A stretch of 64,000 bases of DNA from contig JAPFBE010000002.1 in assembly GCA_034336665.1 (NCBI GenBank), positions 8,540,146-8,604,145 of the forward strand. The letters run 5' to 3'. Shown piece after piece: positions 14,615 through 26,619 of this stretch (its first letter is position 1; the number at the start of each line of letters is the position of its first letter). Both the position numbers and the translations under genes were made by a program. The notes under the pieces were generated by a model that saw only the letters and a program-made list of their open reading frames with translations, was not told where the DNA came from and did no database searches. This DNA comes from Luscinia megarhynchos. Lineage: Eukaryota; Chordata; Aves; Passeriformes; Turdidae.

Positions 14615-14638
14615 CTTATGTTTATGCATAAACATAAG
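14615..14638. repeat. Perfect 24-bp palindrome
   Basis: CTTATGTTTATG is followed directly by its exact reverse complement CATAAACATAAG, with no spacer. The palindrome contains a TATGCATA centre and two TGTTTAT forkhead-like half-sites in opposite orientation. Confidence 0.9.
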
Positions 14639-17600
14639 GAATGTAAGTCTGTTGCCTTGTGATGATTTCCAAGGTAGATGGCTTTCTGATTTTAAAAGGT
14701 TACTGGGATCTGCCACTGTGCCTGCCAAACAAGAATTTACAATGTGGAGAAGGCAGGTGACTGGAGATGACAAGATGTGTAGACATGGTCCTTGAGAGGG
14801 TGAGTTGGTCAAGTGAAGATGATCATTCTTTGCAGCCTAATGTTGTGCTGGATAGTGAGAAACAAATGCACCCCATTTCTAATCAAAGAAATTTCCCCTT
14901 CAAGCCAAGGGACCCCCAAATAAGCACAGTTCAATGCTTTTATTGTATATGGTATTTGTGGATGTGGTGGAGTCATGGATTTGTGAAGTTACAACATAAA
15001 TGGAGTGCTATTTTCCTTGCTCATGCTTAGTTCTTTAATCCCTAAGGCAACAGTTGAGATTAGAAGCATGATTCATGCTTACCTGTTTTCTAGAAGTTGC
15101 CAGGGAAATGGACAAAGGTCATTGACCTTTCCATTAAAATCTTTCTGGAGTAGCAAACATCAGATTCATCATCAGTGCCATCATCTGCATTCTGACAACT
15201 GCTACCATCCAGTCCAAATGTAAGTTTGGAAGATGCATCACATTCCAGAGAATAGAGATATGTGGAGACAGGCCTACTGGCATGATGTGTGTCAGCCTTT
15301 CAGGGTAAGTGCTGCACCAAATGGAGCAGTTTCCAGCAATTCAGGAGTTGTGTGTTCACATAAAATTACTTGCCACACACCCACTTTCTGCCTTTGGTCC
15401 ACTCAGATGGAGTGGTCTGGGCACTGCACTCATGCTTTCCACATTTTTAGGAGGATTGCATTGTCATTGCAATAACACAGTCCCAGGTGCCACCCAGAGA
15501 TCTACCTGCAATCTGCAATCTCCCAGCTCAGGCTGCAGCTAGGCTCCCTGGGAGGCAGAGGGCACTGCCCACTACACTCTAGCAGATCTCAAATTCCTAC
15601 TCTTTTCTCTGTGCTTTGTAATGAGTTTGTGATAGATGGAATTGCTGCTTTTTCGCTGAGGCCCCATGCATGGATGCTTCCTGCAGAATAGAGATAGGAG
15701 GATCCAATATGAAAGAGTGAGAGTCAGACCAAACAAAAAGTGTATTGTCCCAAGCCTGTACATCAGGAAAGGCAGTGACATCTAAGAACAGTGGTCTTAA
15801 TAGCAACAATATTAAAAAGACTAGACCATCTCAAAAATTATGAGATAAATAGTTACTCATAGAGCAATAAAGAAGTGCCATGCCCACTTGGAAATCAATT
15901 CTGATGGACTCTGAGTAGCATGCTCGGAATTTTAAAATAACTTTACACTGTAATTGTGACTCTGTACTGAATTTTCAGTTTGCAGTTCATGTAACACGAT
16001 CCAACATAAGGATCTCTCTTAATTATTTCATCAGTAATTCACCATAGTCTAAAAAGTTGACTTCATGTACTTACCAGTATCCAGGTGAGTGAAACTATTA
16101 TGAACTGCTAAAATCATTGCATTTTCCTTAGAGCCACCGCAGGAAATGTTTTTCAGCTAGTACACCCCTGAAGGACTTCAAGTGAGATATTTTATGTCAT
16201 TGTTTAGAAATCAGTGTCTAGAAACGTCATTTCTTGTCTCAGAGGCTCATCCTCTATCACTGAAACATAGGTTTCCATGTTAAGTCTTCAATATGAAAAA
16301 TGTATGAGTGTGGGGAACTTCAAGATAAACAAGACCACTGTGTTGTAGCTACACTTGATGATAATGGCTTGTCATTGTTTGCTTCAGATGTGTGTAGTCT
16401 ATGTTTGGTCCTCCAAATTAGGAACATATTAACTGTGCCCTAAAGCAACCACAATCCTATCTCTTATTAAATTAAAATCACTACTACAATTGCTGAGGTC
16501 GCTCTGTTTTAGTTGAGAACTGGTATCAGTGCAGCAGGAATTGAAGAGCAGTTGAAGTCTTAGCAAGGGAAGATGTTAAGACATGTATAGTAGCACCAGA
16601 TTTCCTTGTCAGCCAGGTCACAGAAGGTACATAAGGAATCAGAGGGAAGAATCCCAAGCTGTGCTTATTGGTAAGTTCTCTACCAAATCTATTTTGCCCT
16701 TTGCACAACTGAACAGCATTTTTTTAGTTAGAAAGGTGGCTTTAAGCAACCTAACTCCATCCCTGTAATCTGAGCCAGCCGGGGACTGTTTAGTCATCTC
16801 TATATTTCAAAGAAGCCTAAGGCTGTGCTTTCTGTCCTGTGCTGACATGTCTTCTTCAGAGAAGGTGAAGAGAGCAGGTGTTAGGGAGTAGGCACAGCCG
16901 TGTTTGAATTCTCCTCTGTCTGGAAGAGCAGAGCTGCAGGGCAGCTCCCTGCCTGCTTTTCTGCTGTTCAGGCAAATGTTACACTAAGTGTTGAGTCTGC
17001 TCTGCATGGAGCAATCAGTTAACTTCAGAGATCTGTTTATTTATTTAGCATAAAACATTCTTGAGGGCTTCTGATCTAGATGGATCATGAGTCAACAAAT
17101 GCTTTACTTGTTCTAGTATCATACTGTGTTGCTGCCCTGGGCTTGTTTCTGATCTTAGGCAGTTTGAGTGGAGTTTCGATAACTGGGCAGCATTCAAAAT
17201 TTGCAACTCAGACAAAAGAAGAACACTAATGAAGGCACAGCACACTCATTCAGCATAATTGTCTGACATCTGTAGTGGTTAATTGTTGGAGATGAGGAGC
17301 AAGTAAATCTCTGTTTTATGACTACACAGAGATCAGCAGAATTACAAAGCAGGGTCTGTTTCACATAATGGCCAAGGAACAGGCTCAAATTGATTTTCAT
17401 TTGCACTGTAAATAATCTTTCACTTCTTTCCATAGTTCTTGTAACACAAGAAGTTGGGCTCAGCCCAAGATACTTTCAACTTTTGTTTCTCCAGCTACAT
17501 AGGTTTAAAGTGGAAAGAATGAATAACTCTTCAAAAGACTTTGCTTTAGCTCTGACCAGACACTCAACTCTGACCAACCATAGTAACGAAGTTTATTTAC

Positions 17601-20370
17601 AAAATAAATATTTTAGAAAAAGTTCAGTTATCTTAGTAAGTCAAGCAGGAAGGGCTAACAATGTGTTAACAGGCCTTTGTAGGAAGAGAAGTGTTGAGAC
17701 AGTTGCTCTTCTCTCTGCTATTTTAAAAGCATGGGTGGCACACAGAACAAAACTGTGCTTTTTACTTTGGCTAGACTTCCCTTAACATTGTGAAGTCAGC
17801 CATGCTACTAGAGTCTTATCTGTTGAAATCAATGGGAGTCTGTTCATGAATGCAAGTAGACATGGGATTGAAAAAGAATCAGGCACCTTGTCTGGGCTAT
17901 TATTCTCCCTCTCTAAATACAGAACCAATGCTGCTCAGAGCCGATGTGATGGGCTCACACAAGCTGGCCAACATTCCATCTGATGCCAGCTGGCCATTCC
18001 ATTCCCCTGTGTGCACCCTCCTGGAAGCAGGGGGCAGCTTTTGCTATCATATTCAGGATCTCTTCTCATGGCTTTGCTTTCCCTTCCTGAAACAAGAGTA
18101 TTCTAAGGGACCTTGGGCTGCACTGGAAACCACTGGAGCTGCTGGGAACAAAGGCACTCTGTTAGCTTCCCCAGCCCAGGTGTCAGGGCACATTCATTAT
18201 AAACTCCCTACCCCCCTCATAGAAATTCCTGTCAGGAAGAGAGGTTGGAAAGGGGCCCAAGCAATTCCTCCAAAGACTATTCACAGATTGGTGGTCCCAA
18301 GTGTTCACTACTTATAAATTAAGCATATGAAACCGTGCAGTTACTAAAAATAACCTGTCTGGGCATCTCTCTATTTGTTTTTCATTTGGGGGGCCATGGC
18401 AGGTATGTGTCAAATAATTTTTTTGGATAAGCAGCCTTTTCTTCAAAAGAAAATGAGTTACTTGCCTAATAACTCGACTGCAGAAGCTGAGATTCTAAAA
18501 AGCAACACTATTCCAGTTAGGTTTCTCACAGGGCTGTAAAAATTGATTACTATAGTCACGGCTAGTGCTTCACTGCAGTCTCCCTTTGCCAGGCAACCTA
18601 TTAGTACTGATCTAACTAATCAGAAGAACAGTCATAGGAAATGATTGACTGCCTTTTTTTACCTAAGACCTTGCATGAGAGTAGTAGACATATTTAAATC
18701 ACCACTAAATAGCTTGGTTTATAGAGCAGCTACTCTTCAACCTAATGAAAAGCCTACAATGTAAGATTCAAAAACTCATCCAGAGAAGTATCATGTGCCT
18801 GACATGGGACACAATCTCAGGTATACAGTATTTCTTAAAAAATAATAATTTCCCTCACATTTATTTTAAAAATTTGGATTTGCCTTTTCTTCTTTTTCTG
18901 GCAATGTTCTTATAACACATATCTTAAAACAAGACACCACTCAATTCTTAACCTAGAAGCTTTCATGTCTAACCAAGTGTAAATGGACCCTAAAGATTAA
19001 ATCCTTGATCCTGCATTTATCCTCAATTTTCTGTATCCCAGATATCCTGTGTGTATCATAGGTGCCTTTTATGCACTGGAACAGGATCTTTTCTTGTGTC
19101 TTTTGTTAACGGCCAAGGAGACAGAGAACTCAGAGAATTAATTATATTGTGCTACTTTAGGCATGAGAATAGGAGGAATTTTCCTTTCATTGCTTCAAAT
19201 CAGTAAGATCTATCATGTTGTTTCACTTGAGAAATTAACAAACACAGGCTTTAGCAACCTCTAGTGTTTCAAATGCAATGATGTGATCTCAGTTTGCTCC
19301 ACAAGGATGTTGTGGCTGTGGTGAATCCCTGTGAGCAATCATAAGAGCTACCAAAAAGTGCAGAAAAGTGAAAATGGAATCGTGAAATTGTGGGGAAGCC
19401 CATGCATTGTAGAGAAAGTTGTGTAATTTATACTGAAATAAGCAAAACATGAAGGAACTGGAGGTGGCATGTTTTCAGATGTGAAGACTTGAAAAATCAA
19501 GCAATTCTTACTAATATGTGGTGAGAGATGAGCATATTTTGAAGATAGATGTGTTAAAAATAAGCCTTAAAAATTCTTCTCATTGCAGCATTGCTGAGAG
19601 AAAAGAAACAGGGTTACATGTGGGCTCTTTACTGTAAGACAATTAGTGGCCTAGAAAAAGAGAAGAAAAAAACAAGCAAACTAAACAGTAGAAATGAATG
19701 CATGTGTATGCTACTTTCATTTGGGAGAAGAAGCCACCAAAATTGAAAATATCCTTAGGGATAATGGGGTTTGGTCAGCAATCAGGCCACTGGCAGAGTG
19801 CCATAGAGCAAATGACTGAGAAAGAACTCTCCCAGTGGTAGGCTCTATTTTTCTGCTCCATCAGTATAATATGTGCCATATATTATGTGATTTTTATGTG
19901 TATACACCGTCAGGACTGAAAGCTCAACAAGTGATATGAGGAATGCTCTACTCTTACATATGCTTTGATATTTCTATCTGCTCCACTACCCCTTCAACAT
20001 GTAGCATTGCTACTATCCTTTTGCATTTTCATAGGTGCAATAAAGGGTAAAAATGTTCTTCGTGCAGAGCACAAGTCAGGTTCCAGATTTTTTCATTCTC
20101 ACTTTTGTTTCTGCCAGCAATTTCCCTCATTTTTTTCCCCTGTTCCTTTCCTGCCATGCCTTTTTTTTTCCACGCAGCCTGTGCATTAATCATTTTACCC
20201 AGGAGGTCTGGGAGAGTACAAGTGGATCACTCAGGATGAACATGGCCAGTTTTACCTGAGCACTTTGTCTACAACTGTCTTGACATCCTTTTAAATTAAG
20301 AGCAGCTCTCACCCCCTAACAGGTTTAACAGTTATGGCTGAAAATAATCGCTAAGCAGGCGGTACACACA

Positions 20371-20394
20371 CAATCAATCAATCAATCAATCAAT
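20371..20394 (+). repeat. (CAAT)n short microsatellite
   Basis: Six CAAT units follow a short ACAC run. Confidence 0.9.
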
Positions 20395-20859
20395 TCTTCA
20401 GCTTGCTGACAAAAGTGCTAAGTGTGGTAATTTACTGTTTAAATATAATGAAATTAGGTGTTGGTTTCAGCAACTCCTAGCTAGCAGGTCTCGTATCACA
20501 CACATGAACAAAGTGTCACAATCTCTTCTAATTGGCAACCTTCTTGAAAATCTTAGGAACTGCTCCAGGTAGCACAGGCAGAAGAACTTGACTGTTATCA
20601 CAAGAATGTGATATCTTGGTAGAGACTTGTGGAAAGCTGTAAATTCTGTCATCTATGCTAGTCTTCACTTGTACTTAAAAATCTTCAACCTCCAAAACAA
20701 ATAGTGGCACCGTTGAGAGGAACATGCAAAAAGAGAAAAATGTTTAAATGGATTATTGGAAGTATAAATCTTTTGCATAATATTAATTCATATTCTTGAG
20801 CATTTCTTGTTTCTAGCAGAACACAAAAGCTTGAGTGCCAAGCTGGAACAGCACGCACA

Positions 20860-20894
20860 TTTATTTCTATTTTTATTTTTATTTTTATTTTTAT
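20860..20894 (+). repeat. (ATTTTT)n short repeat
   Basis: Four to five consecutive ATTTTT units, preceded by ATTTATTTCT. Confidence 0.9.
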
Positions 20895-23307
20895 TCACTA
20901 AGACATTAGGGGCAACAAGTACTGAACACTTCTAGAAATTAAGCTATTTACTTGACCACATCTTAAAATATCACCCAGCAATGACAGCATACCAGTTTTG
21001 GCAGTTAACCACATCACTAAATTCAGGTGGGAATCCAACGTCTGCTTCAAAGCCTTTGAATTTTGGATCAGGCCTCAGTTAATCCCAGGGAATCTTACCT
21101 GATATAGCACCTTCTTCTGCCACACTCAGCATTTAAATTAAACTAGCTTAAACTTGCTCGGGCTGGGTAAGAATCCCTAAGCCTTGCATCCACTCACAGA
21201 TACAGATCTTGGATCCACTCATATGTTGCCTCTCAATTTGGCCATTGAGTCAAAAGCAGATGTTATCTGCTTTACTCTCCTGCCTTCTGGGATACAGAAC
21301 ATACTCTAACAGAAAAGCAGCATAAGGGAGCACGTAAGTTAACCTAATGGGGAACTCTCAGAGAACCAAACCAGACAAACCTGTCTTTCTGGAAAGTGCA
21401 GTCCTTCTTTTTTTTTTTGTTTTTTTTTCCCCAAGCCTAGCCTAATGTCTCCTCAGATTGAAAGTGGGGAAGACAGGTGATAATTTTTGAATAGCTTAGG
21501 AAATGTCTGGTCATGCTGCCAATACACTTCCATGTCTGATGTATAGCAGGACTGAAATAATCACACAAATTCTACACATTTTGTATAATATGTTGAAATA
21601 GTTTCCATTTCCTGTCAGCATGGACAAGGGAGGGGAGGTGGGGGGGAAAGACAGGAGGGAATGCTGACTCAGGGCTGTTTTCTCAAGCAGTAGAACATGA
21701 CTCTCTGAGGATTTACTTTGATATGTTTCTGTGGAAGACAAGGTTGTTTATTGTTTCATTTGCATATGTATTACCCTAGAAGCAAAGTATTAATAAATGA
21801 CAACAAAAGATCATAGCTAGGAAACTCTAGAGGAGTTATAATTTCTTTTCAGAATGCATGGCTGCATGATAAATTTTTTATTCAGCCAGATTGTAATTTT
21901 ATTGCATTGTTATGCTCTTTGAAGTGAGGAGATAAATAGTGACATAGAGAGCATTAAGTCATCATAATTCTACATCTGTACTGGTTGCAAAACAAGTGTG
22001 ATATCTTGACCTTAGTAAATTCTCTCGCTGAGGATTACATAAAGTCATCTGGCCTCATCTTTATTTGAAATCAGTACTTCAGAAATTGGAAAAAATTGTG
22101 AAATTATTAGCTTTGCAGAATCTTAACCACTTTTAAGAAAAATATCACTGTTTTCGTTTGTTTCAGCATTTATGCTTACTTCTAAAATAGAGAAATTTGA
22201 TTTGAAACAAATGGCTGTCAACTATGATGGATTATACCTTCTTTTCTTTGTTCTTGTAAATCAAATGAGGTTGGCATGAAGTTCAAAGATAAAGTTCATG
22301 TGGTAAGTTACAATTAAAAGACTGGAGTCCATTAGAATATCTCTTTCTTCTCATATATACAGTACTGATTTTCACATAATGTATTTATTGGAGAGGTCTA
22401 CTTCAAAATCATTGGCAGGACAGGACTTGCCATCTCTATGGCAGTAAGAAAAAACACCAGTCTCTTTATGTTGAAACTCAGATTCTGGTTCTGACTAGTA
22501 GACAAGAGATTGCCAAAGCAGGTAAATGTAATACTACACATTAAGAATGTATAGCTCATTGATTCAAAAAAATCTTTATGTTTTCACTCTTCCACAGCAT
22601 GAATGGCTTTGCTAGTGAATATTATTAAATTAATATGGTCAAAATTAATATTATAAAGAAATGAAATTATCACTGTGAAATGAAGTATTCTTGGTGTAAA
22701 TTTACAAGAGGAGATCCATAGCTATTACTCAAAATGCATACTTGTAACTAAATGGTCATTGAATTACAGCAAAATTGTCCTGCTCCTTATACTGAACAGT
22801 AATGAATCCCAAAGCAGTCTTGTTGAAATGAGTGGGGTGAATTGCAGTAAGAGAAATGTGATTAAGCTGTCAAGTGTCATTAAGTCTCCATGCAATCAAG
22901 GATAACAGAACATAAAACTCCCATTAGATCTCTTAAGGCTTTTTTTGTGGCTTAAGGACATTTTTTTTGTTTCTCACAGGCTTATGCCAGCCTTCCACAA
23001 TTTGCCTTTGTACCATCTTCATTTGCTGTTCTGAGCTCCATGTCTATCCTTCAGTATTACTTTTTCTCCAGGAATAGGTAGAAAGAAAGAATATATATCA
23101 CTCTATTTGGGTTTAGTGCTGCTGAGGATATTTGAAATAGAATAAGTCTGTGTGCATGTGTGTGCACACATGACGAAGACAAAAGAATGCCATAAAGATC
23201 TGCAAAATTTCCACATTATTGTCAGTGAGATCAATAAAATTCCTAAGAATTTCAACTTTACAAATAATGATAGAATTTGATGGTAATTTAAAGGTCAAAA
23301 AGGCCTT

Positions 23308-23442
23308 CCACCCCGGAAGTGCTCAAGAAACAACATGGCATTTACTGCCATGGTTTAACTGACATTGACATTTAGTGTTTGGCCAAATGTTGGAATCAAG
23401 GATCTTGAAGGTCTTTTACAACATTAATGATTCTATGATTCA
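23308..23442 (+). mobile_element. CR1 LINE 3' fragment, diverged
   Basis: This is a short, decayed CR1 tail. It has GGAAGTGCTCAAGAAAC, GCCATGGTTTAACTGACA and GATCTTGAAGGTCTTTTACA, and it ends in TTAATGATTCTATGATTC, the intact terminal repeat. Orientation is +. Confidence 0.85.
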
Positions 23443-26400
23443 CTAATATGATTTCACAAAGTTATAATGCTAATCCATGCTATGTATCTAGTGAGCTGTT
23501 GTATTTCCCTTGGAAAACAAATATAGTGTTGTAAGCACTTATGGCCAATATGTTTCATTTACATACATCTCTACACTTTGAGTTATTGAATTTCAAAGGT
23601 TTTGGGGACTTGTACAACCTGCTGCTTCACAGATTAAGATGGGAGGGATATAATGCTTGCCATCCAATTTGTCTGGATAGGGAAAGTATGGCTGTTGCTC
23701 ACCAGCCACTGACTGGCAGGTTTAGCATTGCATGGACAGGTATTCACTGGATTCTCAGCAGGATGTGGGAGGCTAGGCAACAAAGGCAGAAGGTTCATAT
23801 TCATGTTTGCAGAAAATTGATTAAGAAAGCATAGAATGTCTGAAAGAGATTGGTAAAAATTAGCTAGGGACATCAACACATTGTCTCTTGTTACTTTACC
23901 CACCAAAGAGGCTATATATGGTCTGCTGTCCATTTTCAATACAATAAATACTTCTCCATTTTCAATTTGGAGAAGACAAAAGAAATACCTGTTCTAATCC
24001 CCTTAGTTTGACTCGAAATGTTTCTTAAGTTCACATCCAAGTAACATATTTTTAAAAACCTTCTTATGTATATGTGTGATTTACATTATCATTTGTAAAA
24101 TATATCACAACATGCTATTCGCTTTATTTTGAAATTTCAGGACTTTTCTGCAGTTTCTCCACATCCTGTAAATTTCACATATAACTCATAGGAAAAAAGG
24201 CCAATCTTCTGTTGTCCTGTTCAGTGTTCCAAAGAAAACTGATAGGAAGAAAGTTACCAATCACTAATGTAAATTTCTATGCCAGCTCATTTCAATCATG
24301 GCAGCTGGCAGAACTATATCTAAAAATGGCAAATACTTGATAATTTAAAATAGTTTGACTAAAATGTTCTTATTTGTGTAGATTAGGATTGGGTTCCAGG
24401 GAGAAGTGTATAAACCTGAAGAGAAACTATAAACTTATTCAAATTCCATTAAAGTCCCTGTTACCAGTTTTTTCTATTAGCTAGATCACTGAAGCTCTCA
24501 ACTTAGATTCTGAATTGATCACTGAAAGTTTTCAAGAAGAGTGAGCATGTGCATTTTCTGCCTTTGTTTCTCTTTTTTGAGGGAACAAAGTCAATGTGCC
24601 TCTTCATTGGATCTGATAACATGGCACACATAAAATCAGGTCCCTTTAGTTTGAAAAGGGAACAGGAAATCCAGACGAAAATTTTGTGTGATCCTGCACT
24701 TCATAAGCATGGAAGTTGCTACATTGGTATTTAAGAATTTGTAATCCACTTAGGGTGCAGCTCCTGAGGAAACTTGCTCCATCAAATAATTAAGTGCAGA
24801 ACTTAGTTGCAAGTCTGGCATGTAACTAGGACCCAAAATTAGATTTTTTTGCAAACCTTTAGATTTGGACAATCCCTAAGAAAAATTTACAAACTGCATA
24901 TTTGTACCTTCACCTGCCTGAATATGTTCAAAATTCTGGGTCTTAACATCAGATTAAGTTATGACTTTCATATTTGTCAAGGAAAAAGAGGTAGGCATTT
25001 TTAAAAATGTGGCTTCTTTCTCAGTAGCTTAAATTTAAGTATCCAAGTTTGCAAACATTGCCATCTGATCTGCAGACATGCACACATATTCACACATCAG
25101 GGAGAATGCTTTTGTTTAGGGTGTTTAGTTAATGTTTTCAGCAAAATGCAACTTACTACTTCAGGAAGGACCTATATCCATAAGGACATCTATCAAGAGC
25201 CAAAGTGTCAAAAAATGACATTAGTTTAGAATTTAGAGAGAAAAAGGCAAATGTGCACCACACTTACTGTTATAAATTAAATACTCCTGGCAGAATTTAG
25301 GATCATATTTAGTATATCTTTTTTCTCCAAGAAAAACACCTTTGAATCTATTCTTTCTAAATATGGCAGTTGAGTTAGTGGAGTTATTGCCATATAAAAG
25401 TGGTGCAAAATTAGAGCACTGATATGTAATCCTCCTTATTACAACAGGAATGTTTCAGCTAGTGCTTAAACACATCTTAGAGATCTAAAACCAAGCAATT
25501 TATTTAAAAACTGCCTATAACAAGTGCCTTAGTATTATCTGCCAGTCTGATAGTTGGATTGGAAATGTTGTGAAGCTGAGAGAAGAGGATTTTTTTTCTG
25601 TTTTGATTGTAATCAGTAAGTCTACATTCTTCTGCCAGCTAAAAGTAGATAAAAGTTAGATATTTCTGTCTCAGCCTGTTCCATCTCTCAAAGAGATGGA
25701 AATATTCCTCCTGTTTCTGTAAATTTAAATTCAATTCAAATTTCAATTCCATTCAATTTCAAAGCCTTCACATAAAGAAGGCAGAATGCAGGTTGTATAT
25801 AGAAATATATGCACTTATGCACCTTTCAATCAGATTATCTTGGCACATTCTCCTTTTTTTGGTTGTCTCCTTCAATACCCCTCTGCTTTGCATACCTCCT
25901 GGGGTGTAAGAGCTAGGATATATCAATTATGCTTTACCTGTTTTCACTTTTCCCTCTGACTTACTGTTATGAAATCAGTAAATTAGCTATTGAGGTTTTC
26001 TATGTTTTGTTTAGTTTTATTCAATATTTTGAAAATAATAAATCTCAGATGTGACTCAAAGATTAATTAAATGTCTTGCCTTCAAAATTAATACAGGCAT
26101 TTTTATTTACTGTTTTCTGGAGTGATTAAATATTGTTCTGGCCCATAAAAGTATATTGCATAGTTTCATTAACTGTGACAGATGAGAAGTGCTGCTTGCA
26201 GTTGACAGTCTTTAGTTTTGATGAAAGTGTAATGCAAGTGTTAAAGCTATGCTGGAATCCATTTACTCAGATTTAACAAAAGAAATAGTAGAGTATGCAG
26301 TAAAGCATATACATTTAATGCATAGGCAGGAGAGTTCTGTAGGAAAGGAATTGTGTGAATACTTTGGTTCAGATGGCAACTATTCTTTGGTTCAGATGGT

Positions 26401-26619
26401 TAAGGAGGTGTGAAGGGAAAAATTTTTGACTATTTGCCATAGAATAAAAGTTCAGAAGAAGCAAAAAGAAATGCTGCTGGCCATTACTGACATGAAAAAT
26501 AAAGTAGCATTTTGGGTTTTCTTTTTGTTGTTTTTTCAGACTATAAAGGCCAAGAGCTCATATGGAAAACATCTCTGTTTTCAGAAGAAATGTGGTGACT
26601 AGGAAGTTCACAGGGCCTC
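23443..26619. other. Gene-free AT-rich interval
   Basis: Unique sequence. The only local structure noted is a 15-bp direct repeat, CTTTGGTTCAGATGG, at 26,362 and 26,385. Confidence 0.6.

Larger units (their letters stand above)
6536..23307. other. Long gene-free AT-rich interval
   Basis: About 16.8 kb without recognisable exons. It holds a 16-T run near 7,670, the small repeats listed separately and the 24-bp palindrome. The longest open frame (155 codons, 17,850-18,317, +) has no recognisable domain, no splice context and no homologous pattern, so I did not call it a gene. Some stretches (for example 10,900-11,500) are unique, AT-rich and high in complexity, and could be conserved non-coding elements, but this cannot be judged from one sequence. 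Confidence 0.6.

Noticed and set aside
17850..18317. 155-codon ATG open frame in the gene desert
   Set aside because: No recognisable domain, no signal or splice context and no neighbouring exons. It is within chance expectation for 64 kb on six frames.
20371..20394. Short regular repeat considered as a CRISPR-like array
   Set aside because: Plain (CAAT)n microsatellite with no spacers, in a vertebrate genome.
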